Source of the DNA: Sporomusa acidovorans
GTDB lineage: Bacteria; Bacillota; Negativicutes; Sporomusales; Sporomusaceae
Direction: 5' to 3'
Assembly: GCF_900101845.1 (NCBI RefSeq)
Contig: NZ_FNAM01000011.1
Coordinates: 30,146 to 94,145 of the forward strand
DNA: 64,000 bases
The notes below the pieces were generated by a model. That model saw only the letters and a list, made by a program, of their open reading frames with translations. It did no database searches and was not told the DNA's origin. The translations under genes were made by a program, and so were the position numbers. Numbering within the stretch: the first letter of the stretch is position 1; the number at the start of each line of letters is the position of its first letter. Shown here piece after piece: positions 1 through 8,318 of the stretch.

Positions 1-245
1 TTGGTGTAGTCGCAGATGGCCTCTCTTAAGGGTAAAATGCCCAATGAGTCAACATACTTGGTATGTCCTTCATCCAGAGCCTTTTTAACTGCATCCACAA
101 TGTGAGGATACGCATCGATAGCTGAATCCCCCACTTCAAAGCGGTATACTTTTTTCCCGGCAGCTTCCAGCGCGCAAACAGTGGTTAAAATCTCCAGCAT
201 TGGCTGACCTAATAAGCCTTCGGTAAGTTTTGAATAACCTTTCAT
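1..245 (-). CDS. PLP-dependent aminotransferase, class I/II, N-terminal part (runs off window)
   Basis: The gene is read leftward from an ATG at 245 and leaves the window, so only about 81 codons are visible. The N-terminus (MKGYSKLTEGLLGQPM) and the following segment, with RFEVGDSAIDAYPHI and TKYVDSLGILPLREAI, match the opening of fold-type I aminotransferases such as aspartate/aromatic aminotransferases: substrate-arm helix, then the G-x-P/D-x-x-P loop and the Y-x-x-x-x-G-x-x-x-L-R-x-A-I element. The catalytic lysine lies outside the window, so the substrate cannot be assigned. A GGAG-type ribosome site precedes the ATG. A possible promoter (TTGACT, 17 bp, TATTGC) lies at 277-305 on the minus strand. 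Confidence 0.75.
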   Translation of the reverse strand, partial: MKGYSKLTEGLLGQPMLEILTTVCALEAAGKKVYRFEVGDSAIDAYPHIVDAVKKALDEGHTKYVDSLGILPLREAICDYT

Positions 246-619
246 ATAATAAACGCACTCCTATACCTAAAGATTTGCAATAACATATACACTCATCTAA
301 GTCAACCATTATTCTCGCACCGAATTGTCTTGAAGTGTATCATGGTTTAACTATATATGTCTTGCTATAGTGAACTCTATGAATAGTTACATTCTGCACG
401 CACAAAGAAACTCCTGCCGCTTACATTTATTAGAAAATTGTTTCTTTTTTACTTATATTGAACACCATATCGTATACTTTGCCTTCCCTATCCTGTAATT
501 GCCTGCTGCGCTCTTAAAATTGACGCAACCCAACAATAAAGAAAGGCAGGGCTCTTTATCGGAAGTCCCCTGCCTTCTACTCGATTGTGGTATTCCAGTA
601 ATGCTTACCGCCAATCCTG
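246..619. other. intergenic region between aminotransferase and citF
   Basis: This 374-bp region holds the 5' region of the leftward aminotransferase (possible weak promoter at 277-305, minus strand) and, at its right end, the terminator of the cit operon. No further coding signal was seen. Confidence 0.5.
543..576 (-). terminator. Rho-independent terminator of the cit operon
   Basis: Read on the minus strand, a 9-bp perfect stem (AAGGCAGGG / CCCTGCCTT) is followed by TTCTTTATT. It lies about 45 bp beyond the citF stop codon. Confidence 0.75.
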
Positions 620-2164
620 CTATTTATCAAGCACTTGGCGCACAACATCGATCATCGTTCCATCGCGGTATTCCACAACTGCGACAATCCGGTCGCTTGT
701 TTTTATTTTTTCCGGAACGCCGGCCAACTTTTCCGCTTCCTGTTTCAGTTCGCGAATATCCTTCACTGATAGGCCGGCGGCCAGTAATTTTTCCCGCAAA
801 TCGCCGCGCCGCGGATTAACGGCTACCCCCCGTTCCGTAACCAGTACATCGACCGTCTCCCCGGGTGTGGTTACGGTCAGTACTTTGTCCACTACCGTCG
901 GCAAGCGCCCGCGCAATAAATTGGCAACAATTAATGTGATCTTGGCACCGGCCGCAGCATCACTATGACCGCCCGAGCCACCCATAATCAGACCATTAGA
1001 GCCGGTCGTCACGTTGACATTGAAATCGGTATCAATTTCCGTGGCCCCTAAAAATACCGTGTCCAGTTTGTTAACAATGCAGCCGGAATTAAAGGGATTA
1101 GCGTATTGGCCGGCACTTACTTCCAGATGGTTGGGATTGTTCCCGATGGAATGAACCGCATCAAGATCAAAGCCTTGCACATCGGTAATTTTACGCAGCA
1201 AACCGCGGTTTAGCATATCGACCAAATAGCCGGTAATCCCCCCCATGGCAAAACTGGCCGTAATCCCGGCCTGTTCCATCATTTTGCCGACAAAATGGGC
1301 AGTTGCCAGCGATGCGCCGCCTGCCCCCGTCTGGAACGATAAGCCTTCTTTGATAAGTCCGGCTGCTTTAATAACCTTGGCTGCTGTCTGCGCAATTCTA
1401 AGGCCAACCGGGTCTTTGGTCACTTTAGTACTGCCGGAAACAATTCCCTTGGGATCGCCGATTGAGTCTACCTTTACTACATAATCCACTCTGGTCTGGG
1501 AGATGGAAACCGGAGCAAGCGGGTATTCGCAGAGATAATCGGTAACGGCAACCACATACTGCGCATACTCGGCATCAGGTATTGCATAGCCTAATGAACC
1601 GCAGGCCGCCGGCCCCTGCACGCCGTTAATATTTCCATAATCATCGGCGGCAGGAGCGGCAATAAACGCCACGTCAATCTTGAGCTGGCCGCACTCAATG
1701 GCGCGGGCCCGCCCGCCATGGGTTCGCATCATGACCGGTTTGTCGAGTAATCCCCGGGAAATGGCCTCGGCCACCGGCCCGGACATATAGTTCGTGTCCA
1801 GCGCGGTTACCACACCGTTTTTGATGTGCTCGATAAGCGGTGCATGCACAGGAAATACTGAACTTACGGCGATTGTCAGATTTTTGAGTCCCAGTCTGGC
1901 GGCTGTAGCCAAGACCATATTCAAGACGCCGTCACCGTTGCGGAAGTGATGGTGAAAAGACAGTGTCATGCCGTCTTTTACGGGAATCTGTTGAAACACT
2001 TCTTCCAGATTATTGACAAGCTTGCTTTGACCCGGCTTGCAAATTTTTACCGCCGGCGCCTGCCGACACATAGCAGGAATTGTATGAAAAGCACCGGCAA
2101 ACGGTTTTACTGCACCATATCCAGCCAAGTGTTCAGGTACTACACGGCCAACTGCATTTTTCAT
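620..2164 (-). CDS. citF: citrate lyase alpha subunit (citrate:acetyl-ACP transferase)
   Basis: This 514-residue protein has the normal length and sequence of CitF, the subunit that swaps acetyl for citryl on the acyl carrier subunit CitD (EC 2.8.3.10). Recognisable parts are the N-terminal KNAVGRVVPEHLAGYG segment, the glycine-rich QTGAGGASLA stretch near residue 275 and the MGGSGGHSDAAAGAK loop near residue 400, typical of this CoA-transferase-like family. The ATG overlaps the citE stop (ATGA), so the two are translationally coupled. It is the last gene of the operon. citC (ligase), citX and citG (prosthetic-group genes) do not follow it and must be elsewhere if the enzyme is to be active. 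Confidence 0.95.
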   Translation of the reverse strand: MKNAVGRVVPEHLAGYGAVKPFAGAFHTIPAMCRQAPAVKICKPGQSKLVNNLEEVFQQIPVKDGMTLSFHHHFRNGDGVLNMVLATAARLGLKNLTIAVSSVFPVHAPLIEHIKNGVVTALDTNYMSGPVAEAISRGLLDKPVMMRTHGGRARAIECGQLKIDVAFIAAPAADDYGNINGVQGPAACGSLGYAIPDAEYAQYVVAVTDYLCEYPLAPVSISQTRVDYVVKVDSIGDPKGIVSGSTKVTKDPVGLRIAQTAAKVIKAAGLIKEGLSFQTGAGGASLATAHFVGKMMEQAGITASFAMGGITGYLVDMLNRGLLRKITDVQGFDLDAVHSIGNNPNHLEVSAGQYANPFNSGCIVNKLDTVFLGATEIDTDFNVNVTTGSNGLIMGGSGGHSDAAAGAKITLIVANLLRGRLPTVVDKVLTVTTPGETVDVLVTERGVAVNPRRGDLREKLLAAGLSVKDIRELKQEAEKLAGVPEKIKTSDRIVAVVEYRDGTMIDVVRQVLDK

Positions 2165-3036
2165 GACTGCTGCCTCCCTTCCAGGCCGAGCACCTGCGCG
2201 AGCTGTAATACCCGTTCAGCACGCTCGACAATAGGTTTGTCAATCATCTTGCCATCCAGCGATACGGCACCGGTGCCCTGCTCCGCCGCCCGTTTGATAA
2301 CCGCTACAACCCGGTGAGCCCACATAATTTCTGCCGCACTGGGACTGAAGCCTTCATGGACAGCATCAATATGGCGAGGATTGATAACCAGCTTACCTTT
2401 AAAGCCAATGTGTCTGGCAAAGGCGACATCCCGGACCAGTCCTTCTTCGTCCAGCATATCGGTAAACGGTGTGTCAATAGACTGAATACCGGCCGCCGCC
2501 GCCGCATTAACCAAAGTGGTACGGGCAGTAAAAATTTCCCGGCCTTCTTTGGTTCTTTGCACGCCAAGGCTGGCGGTATAGTCCTCAGCGCCAAGGGCCA
2601 TAGCGACAAGCCGTTGGTGGGCACTCGCTATCGGGAAGCAGTTCGCAATTCCCAGCGGCGTCTCGATCAGAGCAATCAGCTTGACCGGCTTTTGGTCAGG
2701 AGCCTCGTATTGTTCAAGCCACGTGGCTGCTTGCCGTATATCTTCGGGCGTATTGACTTTGGGAATCATTAACGCATCAGGATGGCAGGGCACAATAAAA
2801 CGAATATCCTGCTCAGCGGATACATCCAGCGGATTGATACGCACTATTTTCTCGCACCGGCCATAACCAATCGTGCGCAGCGCCTGACCGACCAGCAGCC
2901 TGGCAGCATCTTTTTCCTGCGGCGCCACAGCGTCCTCAAGGTCAAAGATGAGCGCGTCAGCCCCCAAAATCCCGGCATTTTGCAGCATTCCGGAATTATT
3001 GCCCGGTATAAACAGTAAGGTCCTTCTCAGTCCCAT
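2161..3036 (-). CDS. citE: citrate lyase beta subunit (citryl-ACP lyase)
   Basis: This 291-residue HpcH/HpaI-family TIM-barrel protein cleaves citryl-ACP to oxaloacetate and acetyl-ACP (EC 4.1.3.34). Visible landmarks are the RTLLFIPGNN start, the LIFDLEDAV strand with the acidic metal ligands (near residue 35), ALIETPLGI near residue 130 and the MALGAEDYTASLG segment near residue 155. A GGAGG site six bases before the ATG supports the start. The gene overlaps the end of citD by about 40 bp and couples to citF through ATGA, giving the standard citD-citE-citF order. Confidence 0.95.
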   Translation of the reverse strand: MGLRRTLLFIPGNNSGMLQNAGILGADALIFDLEDAVAPQEKDAARLLVGQALRTIGYGRCEKIVRINPLDVSAEQDIRFIVPCHPDALMIPKVNTPEDIRQAATWLEQYEAPDQKPVKLIALIETPLGIANCFPIASAHQRLVAMALGAEDYTASLGVQRTKEGREIFTARTTLVNAAAAAGIQSIDTPFTDMLDEEGLVRDVAFARHIGFKGKLVINPRHIDAVHEGFSPSAAEIMWAHRVVAVIKRAAEQGTGAVSLDGKMIDKPIVERAERVLQLAQVLGLEGRQQS

Positions 3037-3328
3037 GGTGCACCTCCTTCAGCGTCACTCCGGCCCGGGACAAAGCGGTAAGGGTCCGGGCCCGAATGGT
3101 ACAATCCAGAGCCCCGCGGTCGATTGCTTTGACAGCTAATGCGGTAACGCCCTGCTCTCTGACAGTGTCCGCAATCACTTTACGGATTTGCTTTCCATAC
3201 TGAGCCAGCACCAAGCTCTGCAGCTCAATGGTAACTTCTTTTTCAGCCTGGTTGGGAACTACGGTTATCATAATATCATTGGATTCCAGCGTTCCCGCCT
3301 GGGCTTGTGTTAGCTGGGTCATATTCAT
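2996..3328 (-). CDS. citD: citrate lyase acyl carrier protein (gamma subunit)
   Basis: CitD carries the phosphoribosyl-dephospho-CoA arm on which acetyl and citryl groups ride. The conserved AGTLES motif places the modified serine at about residue 16, which matches the known attachment site in characterised CitD proteins. I chose the ATG at 3328 because GGAGGGAAGG lies directly in front of it. A second ATG two codons later (3322) is possible, and an upstream in-frame ATG at 3355 has no ribosome site and would overlap the transporter gene. The resulting protein is about 110 residues, slightly longer than the usual ~98, because of a C-terminal extension that overlaps the start of citE. Confidence 0.92.
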   Translation of the reverse strand: MNMTQLTQAQAGTLESNDIMITVVPNQAEKEVTIELQSLVLAQYGKQIRKVIADTVREQGVTALAVKAIDRGALDCTIRARTLTALSRAGVTLKEVHHGTEKDLTVYTGQ

Positions 3329-3345
3329 CCTTCCCTCCGGATTTT

Positions 3346-4668
3346 TTAACTCCATAACCTCATGAAGATGGCCGCTATGACCACCATGCAGGCGCCGCCA
3401 AGCCTTGTGGATACCTGTGCAAAGGGCATAAGTTCTATACGATTGGACGCTGAAAGAATAGCCACATCACCTGTTCCGCCTAAACCGCTATGACAGGCGG
3501 TAACAACAGCGGATTCTACCGAATACATTTTAAGAGGCTTCGCCACATAGAAACCGGCAGCAATCATCGCTGCCACCGTCGAAAAGACAGTAACGACATA
3601 AGCGGGCGTTATGGCAGCCACTACGTCCTTCCAGGGAGTATACATAACACCAACCCCGACCAATAGCGGCCAGGTTAAGCTTGCTGTAACAAACCGGTAT
3701 AAATGGTACGCTCCCTGTTCCATTTTGGCCGGCATAATACCAAGCGCCTTAAGGATAGCGGCTGAAAAGATCATGATAATGGGAGCCGGAATAGGAATAA
3801 ACAGGCTGACAACTTGTCCAAAGACGAAAAAACTCATTGCCAGAATAAGCCCGGCACCCATAAGCGAAAAATCTACAGGCTTTTCGGCTGTTTGGGCGGC
3901 ACGGATCAGGTCGTCATTGCCTGTCTTTACTAACACACCGTTACCGGTAAGCTGGGGTTTCTTTTCACCCAACCGCCGCAAGTAGCCTGCGGCCATGATT
4001 GCAAACAAATTGCCCAGCATGGCAGCAGGAACAAGTTGGGGAATAAATTTGTCATTCGTCAGCCCCGTTATATCGGCATAAGCCATAGAAAGCGGCAGAA
4101 TGCCCTCGCCTACACCACCGGAGATAATGGGAACCACCACATAAAAAAATGAATGGTAGGCGCCAATTCCGGTAAGCGTACCCACCGTCACACCAACGGC
4201 AATACACCCCAGCGTACCCACAAGCAGCGGAAAAAACATCCGGACAAAGCCTTGAATCAGTACTGCCCGCTGCATTCCCAGGATGCTGCCGACAATGAGG
4301 CAGGAGATATAAAAATACAGGAAATTGGAACCTTTCATAAATGCGGTAATCGCCTTCAAAGAAGCAGGATTAATCAGGTTATAAAAGAGCATAATGGACG
4401 GAACAAAGATAGAAAGAATTGCCGGGCCGCCGATATCCTTAAGCACCGGTACCCTCATGCCGATATCCCCTAATAACATTCCCAGAATCATCAGGACAGC
4501 TATGCCGCCAATCATATCGGCGGGTAGCTTACTGTAAACAGAAGCTGTATAAATGATCACTGCCAGAATGAGATAAATAGGCAACGGAAGCGGGCCAATC
4601 TTTAGCGTCATGAGAGAATGTTCCTTTGCCTGCGGCTGCGGGGCGGAATTTTGAGTCTCCACGTTCAT
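3346..4668 (-). CDS. citrate / 2-hydroxycarboxylate transporter (2-HCT family, CitS/CitN-like)
   Basis: This 440-residue polytopic membrane protein belongs to the 2-hydroxycarboxylate transporter family (Na+- or H+-coupled citrate or malate carriers). It has both hallmark GGXG re-entrant loops: SGGVGEGILP near residue 190 and GLGGTGDVAIL near residue 400. The latter is followed by the conserved arginine of the VSTRLGG segment, which binds substrate carboxylates in CitS. It is the first gene of the citrate lyase operon (17 bp before citD) and has a strong AAAGGAGG site. Citrate is the likely substrate because of citDEF; malate/lactate specificity cannot be excluded from sequence. Confidence 0.9.
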   Translation of the reverse strand: MNVETQNSAPQPQAKEHSLMTLKIGPLPLPIYLILAVIIYTASVYSKLPADMIGGIAVLMILGMLLGDIGMRVPVLKDIGGPAILSIFVPSIMLFYNLINPASLKAITAFMKGSNFLYFYISCLIVGSILGMQRAVLIQGFVRMFFPLLVGTLGCIAVGVTVGTLTGIGAYHSFFYVVVPIISGGVGEGILPLSMAYADITGLTNDKFIPQLVPAAMLGNLFAIMAAGYLRRLGEKKPQLTGNGVLVKTGNDDLIRAAQTAEKPVDFSLMGAGLILAMSFFVFGQVVSLFIPIPAPIIMIFSAAILKALGIMPAKMEQGAYHLYRFVTASLTWPLLVGVGVMYTPWKDVVAAITPAYVVTVFSTVAAMIAAGFYVAKPLKMYSVESAVVTACHSGLGGTGDVAILSASNRIELMPFAQVSTRLGGACMVVIAAIFMRLWS

Positions 4669-4720
4669 GAAATTACCTCCTTTATTGATTTGATTTTATG
4701 GTAACGGAAAAAATAGAAAT

Positions 4721-4740
4721 ATTAAACTTTATTAAACTTT
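4721..4740 (-). promoter_or_regulatory. tandem 10-bp repeat upstream of the citrate operon
   Basis: ATTAAACTTT is repeated twice head to tail (plus-strand orientation) about 55 bp upstream of the transporter start and is flanked by further TTAAAG. The position and AT-rich direct-repeat form suit a binding site for the adjacent CitB-type response regulator, but this assignment is inference. Confidence 0.45.
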
Positions 4741-4763
4741 TTAAAGTATTTTGAAATTAAAAA

Positions 4764-4783
4764 CTGCGATCCGTAGATCGCAG
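4764..4783 (-). terminator. terminator between the two-component operon and the citrate operon
   Basis: A perfect 8-bp stem (CTGCGATC / GATCGCAG, 4-base loop) is followed on the minus strand by TTTTTAATTT. It lies just after the response-regulator stop codon and separates the regulatory genes from the structural operon. Confidence 0.8.
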
Positions 4784-4805
4784 TAAATAAAATCGTCAAT
4801 TTATT

Positions 4806-5468
4806 TTAGTGGGGAATATAGCGGTTGACCGGCCGGCCAACGGAACCATACATAAGTTCCACGGTTAACATTCCGCTGGTTTCCAGATAGTCAAGATACT
4901 TGCGCACAGTTACCCGGGAAACACCGATTTCTTTAACCAACTCCTCAATCGTAAAAGGGGCCCCGATCTTATCAATTGCCGTTTTAACAATTTGCAGTGT
5001 ATGCTTCTCCAGCCCTTTAGGCAAGCCACACTTTCTCTGCCGGTCCAGCACTTGTGTATCAATATCCCGCTGACAGACCGTATCACAGCTGTCAATGGCC
5101 TCCACTCTGACCTTATACTGCTGCAAGGCCATATTCAGCCTCTCAAACTCAAAAGGCTTGATCAGGTAGTCTACAGCCCCCAGGCGCAACGCTTTTTTTA
5201 CGCTGGCCGAATCCCGGGCCGCTGTCACCATAATAACATCCACTCCATGCCCGGCCTCTCTAATCTTTTTCAACATTTCCAAGCCATTCATACCAGGCAT
5301 AAAAATATCAACTAATATCAAATCAACGGTACCAGTTTCCAATATTTTAAGCGCCTGCCGGCAGTCATTGGCGATGCTGTGAAGTTGAAACCCTTCAACA
5401 TGAGCCAAATAGCGGCGATTAAGCTCAGCTACTGTAGGGTCATCTTCCACGATAAGTACATTAATCAT
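4806..5468 (-). CDS. response regulator, CitB/DcuR/DpiA family
   Basis: This 220-residue regulator has an N-terminal receiver domain: acidic pair in VEDDPTV, phospho-acceptor Asp in LILVDIFMPG near residue 54, switch residues in VTAA and the Lys of IKPFEF. Its C-terminal helix-turn-helix (TIEELVKEIGVSRVTVRKYL) has the CitB/DcuR type of output domain. I placed the start at the ATG at 5468, with AGGAG seven bases upstream; it overlaps the kinase stop codon by eight bases, so the pair is coupled. Its neighbours make control of citrate uptake and citDEF the likely role. Confidence 0.92.
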   Translation of the reverse strand: MINVLIVEDDPTVAELNRRYLAHVEGFQLHSIANDCRQALKILETGTVDLILVDIFMPGMNGLEMLKKIREAGHGVDVIMVTAARDSASVKKALRLGAVDYLIKPFEFERLNMALQQYKVRVEAIDSCDTVCQRDIDTQVLDRQRKCGLPKGLEKHTLQIVKTAIDKIGAPFTIEELVKEIGVSRVTVRKYLDYLETSGMLTVELMYGSVGRPVNRYIPH

Positions 5469-7092
5469 TCCGATTCTCCTCTCTATAACGGGGTATCGTA
5501 ACGACAACTTCAGTTCCCGGCGAAGAATTCTTAAATTCTATTGTGCCTTGCATTTTTTTTACACAGCTTTCCACTAAATGAAGCCCAAAACCACGGTTTT
5601 CCCCTTTGGTGGAAAAACCTCTTTCAAAGATCCGCTCCCTCACATCCTGCATTAATCCAGGCCCGCTGTCCGCAACCCGGATAATACAGTGATTATCTGT
5701 TTCACTAATAGACAAAGTAACCTTTTTCTCATCCGAACTCTCCGCGGCCTCCAGAGCGTTGTCAAGAAGATTACCCAGTATGGTAATTAACTCGTAGTTG
5801 GCCGCAGACGCCGTTTCCGCAGTCATGAGCGTTTCTTCTTCAATTGCCATGCTGACGCCCATTTCCCTTGACCTGCTCAACTTGCTTAACACCAGCCCGG
5901 CCACCGCCGGTTCTCTGATCCGCTTGCCGACAAAGGCGACCTCGGCTTCCTGATCGTTGGCAATCCGTTTGATATAAGCCGCAAGCTGATCATAGCATTC
6001 CAGCCGGACGAGTCCTAAAATTACATGTAACTTATTCATAAATTCATGTGTCTGCGACCGCAAAGCATCGACATAACCCCTGACGCCGGTGAGTTCTTCC
6101 GCCAGTTTGTTAATCTCGGTTTTATCCCGAAATGTGGCAATGGCACCAACAATCGTGCCATTAACATGGATGGGAACCCTATTGGTAATGATGCGCACAC
6201 CATTTAAATCCTGTTCTTGGTTTAACTCAGGTATACCCTGTGCCATCACCCGTCTGAGGCCAGTGTTGGGAATATACCCTTCAATTTCCTGCCCGATAGG
6301 ATTACCTGACGTACCTGCACTATGGAGTATCGCAATGGCTGCGTCATTTGCCAATGTTATTTTGCCAGTTAGGTCGACGGCAAGAATCCCCTCTCTAACC
6401 GATTGCAGCATTGCATTTCTTTCCTCTAACAGTTTGGCAATTCCCGCCGGCTCTAATCCGAACAGTGTCTTCTTGATACTCCGGGCAAGCAGAACAGCAC
6501 CCGTTATGCCAATTGCCATTCCCAGCAGAATTGCGAAAAAGATGCGATTACGGCTTTCCCTTACCGCCTGTTCTACATCGCCAAGATGAATACCCACCAC
6601 GACCGCGCCAACTTGTTGTCCGTTATGATATACTGGTGTAAAGGCCCTAAGCTGGGGTCCTACTGTTCCACTGGCATACGAAAGATATTCCTTGCCTTGA
6701 AGTGCCGGTTGCTCATCACCACCAACCACATGGTAGCCAAGTAAGCTTTCATCAGGATGTGATTTACGGATTCCCTGCATGTCAAACACGACCACAATGG
6801 CTGTATTCGTTAAACTCCGCATGACTTTTGAATAACCCTGCATATCCTTTTCGTCGCGTAACCCTGCCAGCCCTTCAGCTACCACCTCCGAATGAGCAAC
6901 AATACGGGCTATGTCCATAACAGACCGCCCCATTTGATTAGTGATGCCATTAGCGACATGCGTGGAAATCAGCCAATTAGTCGTCAGTAGTGCCAACAGC
7001 ACAACACTGCAAACCAGCAAGATAATTTTCCCTTGCAGATTTAATGTATAAGTCACATTTCTCCACCCCTGTTTTCCGATTTTTAGAGCCAT
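5461..7092 (-). CDS. sensor histidine kinase, CitA/DcuS family
   Basis: This 543-residue membrane kinase has transmembrane helices near residues 23-45 and 180-200 bracketing an extracytoplasmic sensor domain of the citrate/dicarboxylate (sCache/PASp) type. A cytoplasmic PAS domain (about 215-320) follows, then the histidine segment SQTHEFMNKLHVILG near residue 350 and an ATPase domain with NLLDNALEA (N box), DSGPGL and RGFGLHLV (G boxes). CitA/DcuS kinases sense citrate or C4-dicarboxylates and phosphorylate a CitB/DcuR partner, here the overlapping downstream gene. The start may be the GTG at codon 13, which has a better ribosome site (GGTGGAG) than the annotated ATG. Confidence 0.92.
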   Translation of the reverse strand: MALKIGKQGWRNVTYTLNLQGKIILLVCSVVLLALLTTNWLISTHVANGITNQMGRSVMDIARIVAHSEVVAEGLAGLRDEKDMQGYSKVMRSLTNTAIVVVFDMQGIRKSHPDESLLGYHVVGGDEQPALQGKEYLSYASGTVGPQLRAFTPVYHNGQQVGAVVVGIHLGDVEQAVRESRNRIFFAILLGMAIGITGAVLLARSIKKTLFGLEPAGIAKLLEERNAMLQSVREGILAVDLTGKITLANDAAIAILHSAGTSGNPIGQEIEGYIPNTGLRRVMAQGIPELNQEQDLNGVRIITNRVPIHVNGTIVGAIATFRDKTEINKLAEELTGVRGYVDALRSQTHEFMNKLHVILGLVRLECYDQLAAYIKRIANDQEAEVAFVGKRIREPAVAGLVLSKLSRSREMGVSMAIEEETLMTAETASAANYELITILGNLLDNALEAAESSDEKKVTLSISETDNHCIIRVADSGPGLMQDVRERIFERGFSTKGENRGFGLHLVESCVKKMQGTIEFKNSSPGTEVVVTIPRYREENRND

Positions 7093-7153
7093 GTTCCGCT
7101 GACTATATATTCCGCACTAAAAAAGTTTGCAGGCATAGGCGGATGAGTCCGGC

Positions 7154-7480
7154 TTATTTAAACGGTCCGTTTTTCCTTCCCCATTCAGACATGCATGTTA
7201 AAATCGGCATCAAGGTCTTCCCCTTATCGGTTAGTGAATATTCCACTTTGGGTGGAATTTGATGATACTCCTCACGATGAATCAACTGCTCGAGTTCCAA
7301 CTCTTTAAGCTGCTGGCTCAACATTTTATGGGTAATGGGCGGCAGTGCCCTTTTGAGTTCCCCGTAACGCAGCACCCGGTTTTCGGACAATTTGTATAAG
7401 ATTAACCATTTCCACTTGCCGCCAACAATAGAAAGTGTATACGTAATTGGGCAATTGCAATTTTTCGGCCAGTTTGCCAT
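7154..7480 (-). CDS. HxlR-family transcriptional regulator
   Basis: This 108-residue winged-helix protein carries the family signature: a cysteine near the N-terminus (NCNCPITYTL), GGKWKWLILYKL, RYGELKRALPPITHKMLSQQ as recognition region and a C-terminal wing (VEYSLTDKGKTLMPIL). HxlR/YodB proteins usually sense quinones, aldehydes or thiol stress through this cysteine and repress a neighbouring oxidoreductase. Here a flavodoxin-like reductase is divergently transcribed from the same intergenic region, which contains palindromes, so mutual control is likely. A GGAGAG site precedes the ATG. Confidence 0.92.
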   Translation of the reverse strand: MANWPKNCNCPITYTLSIVGGKWKWLILYKLSENRVLRYGELKRALPPITHKMLSQQLKELELEQLIHREEYHQIPPKVEYSLTDKGKTLMPILTCMSEWGRKNGPFK

Positions 7481-7495
7481 GACACTCTCCTTTTC

Positions 7496-7524
7496 GATAG
7501 TATCTATCCTGTAAGTGCATACTT
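7496..7524. promoter_or_regulatory. two palindromes between HxlR regulator and reductase genes
   Basis: GATAG-TAT-CTATC (7496-7508) and AAGT-GCAT-ACTT (7513-7524) lie side by side just upstream of the regulator start. A TATAAT at 7545-7550 is a plausible -10 element for the rightward reductase gene. They are good candidates for the HxlR operator; no binding data can be inferred from the sequence. Confidence 0.5.
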
Positions 7525-7595
7525 TTCTTTTTAATAAAATGATATATAATTTAAGTCAGATAATCAAGTACCGATGATAAACTGGGAGGGATTCG

Positions 7596-8249
7596 ATGAA
7601 CGTACTGGCTATTAACGGCAGCCCCCGGAAAAATTGGAACACGGCAATACTGCTCAACAAGGTATTGGCAGGGGCCGCCTCGCAAGGGGCTCAGACTGAA
7701 CTCATCCACCTTTACGACCTAAATTTTAAGGGTTGTAGAAGCTGCTTTGCCTGTAAGGTCAAGAATGGCAAAAGCTATGGAAAATGTGCATTGCAAGATG
7801 ACCTGACCCCTGTCCTTAAGAAGGTTGAACAAGCTGACGCACTTATTCTGGGGTCACCGATTTACTTTGGAAATGTTACGGGAGAGATGCGCTCTTTCAT
7901 GGAACGCCTGGCATTTCCCTACCTGGTATATGACGCTAACTACTCTTCCTTGTTTACAAAAAAAATTCCTATAGGACTTATCTATACCATGAATGTATCC
8001 GAAGAGCGAATGAAAGCCGCCGGCTACGACAATAATCTTAAAGCAGCCGAAATGGCGCTAGGCCGGATCTTGGGAACAGCCGAGCCGCTATTTGTTAACG
8101 ACACTTATCAGTTCGATAATTATTCCAAATACGTTGTAACAGCATTTAATGAAGCGGATAAAGCGCAAAGACGCAAAGAGGTATTTCCTCTAGACTGTGA
8201 AAAGGCCTTTAACATGGGAGTAAGATTTGCATCTCAGACTGCTCAATAA
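7596..8249 (+). CDS. flavodoxin-family NAD(P)H-dependent oxidoreductase
   Basis: This 217-residue protein has the FMN-binding loop INGSPRKNWNTAIL at its start and a YFGNVTGEMRSFMERL segment, typical of NADPH-dependent FMN reductase / iron-sulfur flavoproteins. A cysteine cluster CRSCFACK followed by GKCALQDD (residues ~48-66) resembles the motif of iron-sulfur flavoproteins, although the exact cluster ligands cannot be confirmed. It probably reduces quinones or other small electrophiles in the cytoplasm. It is divergent from the HxlR regulator, preceded by GGGAGG, and followed by a strong bidirectional terminator. Confidence 0.88.
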   Translation: MNVLAINGSPRKNWNTAILLNKVLAGAASQGAQTELIHLYDLNFKGCRSCFACKVKNGKSYGKCALQDDLTPVLKKVEQADALILGSPIYFGNVTGEMRSFMERLAFPYLVYDANYSSLFTKKIPIGLIYTMNVSEERMKAAGYDNNLKAAEMALGRILGTAEPLFVNDTYQFDNYSKYVVTAFNEADKAQRRKEVFPLDCEKAFNMGVRFASQTAQ

Positions 8250-8253
8250 AGCC

Positions 8254-8299
8254 ACAAACCCTCCTGTGAGTACCAAATGGTGCTCGCAGGAGGGTTTGT
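8254..8299. terminator. bidirectional terminator
   Basis: A 13-bp perfect stem (ACAAACCCTCCTG / CAGGAGGGTTTGT) lies between the convergent reductase gene and the end of the large pxp operon, with T-rich sequence on the right and A-rich on the left. Confidence 0.85.
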
Positions 8300-8318
8300 T
8301 TGCATTTTATTTGCCCGT

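Noticed and set aside
1946..2317. Plus-strand open frames across citF/citE and similar long antisense frames elsewhere (for example 32474-33073 minus under accC2)
   Set aside because: They lack ribosome sites and homology and lie opposite strongly supported genes.
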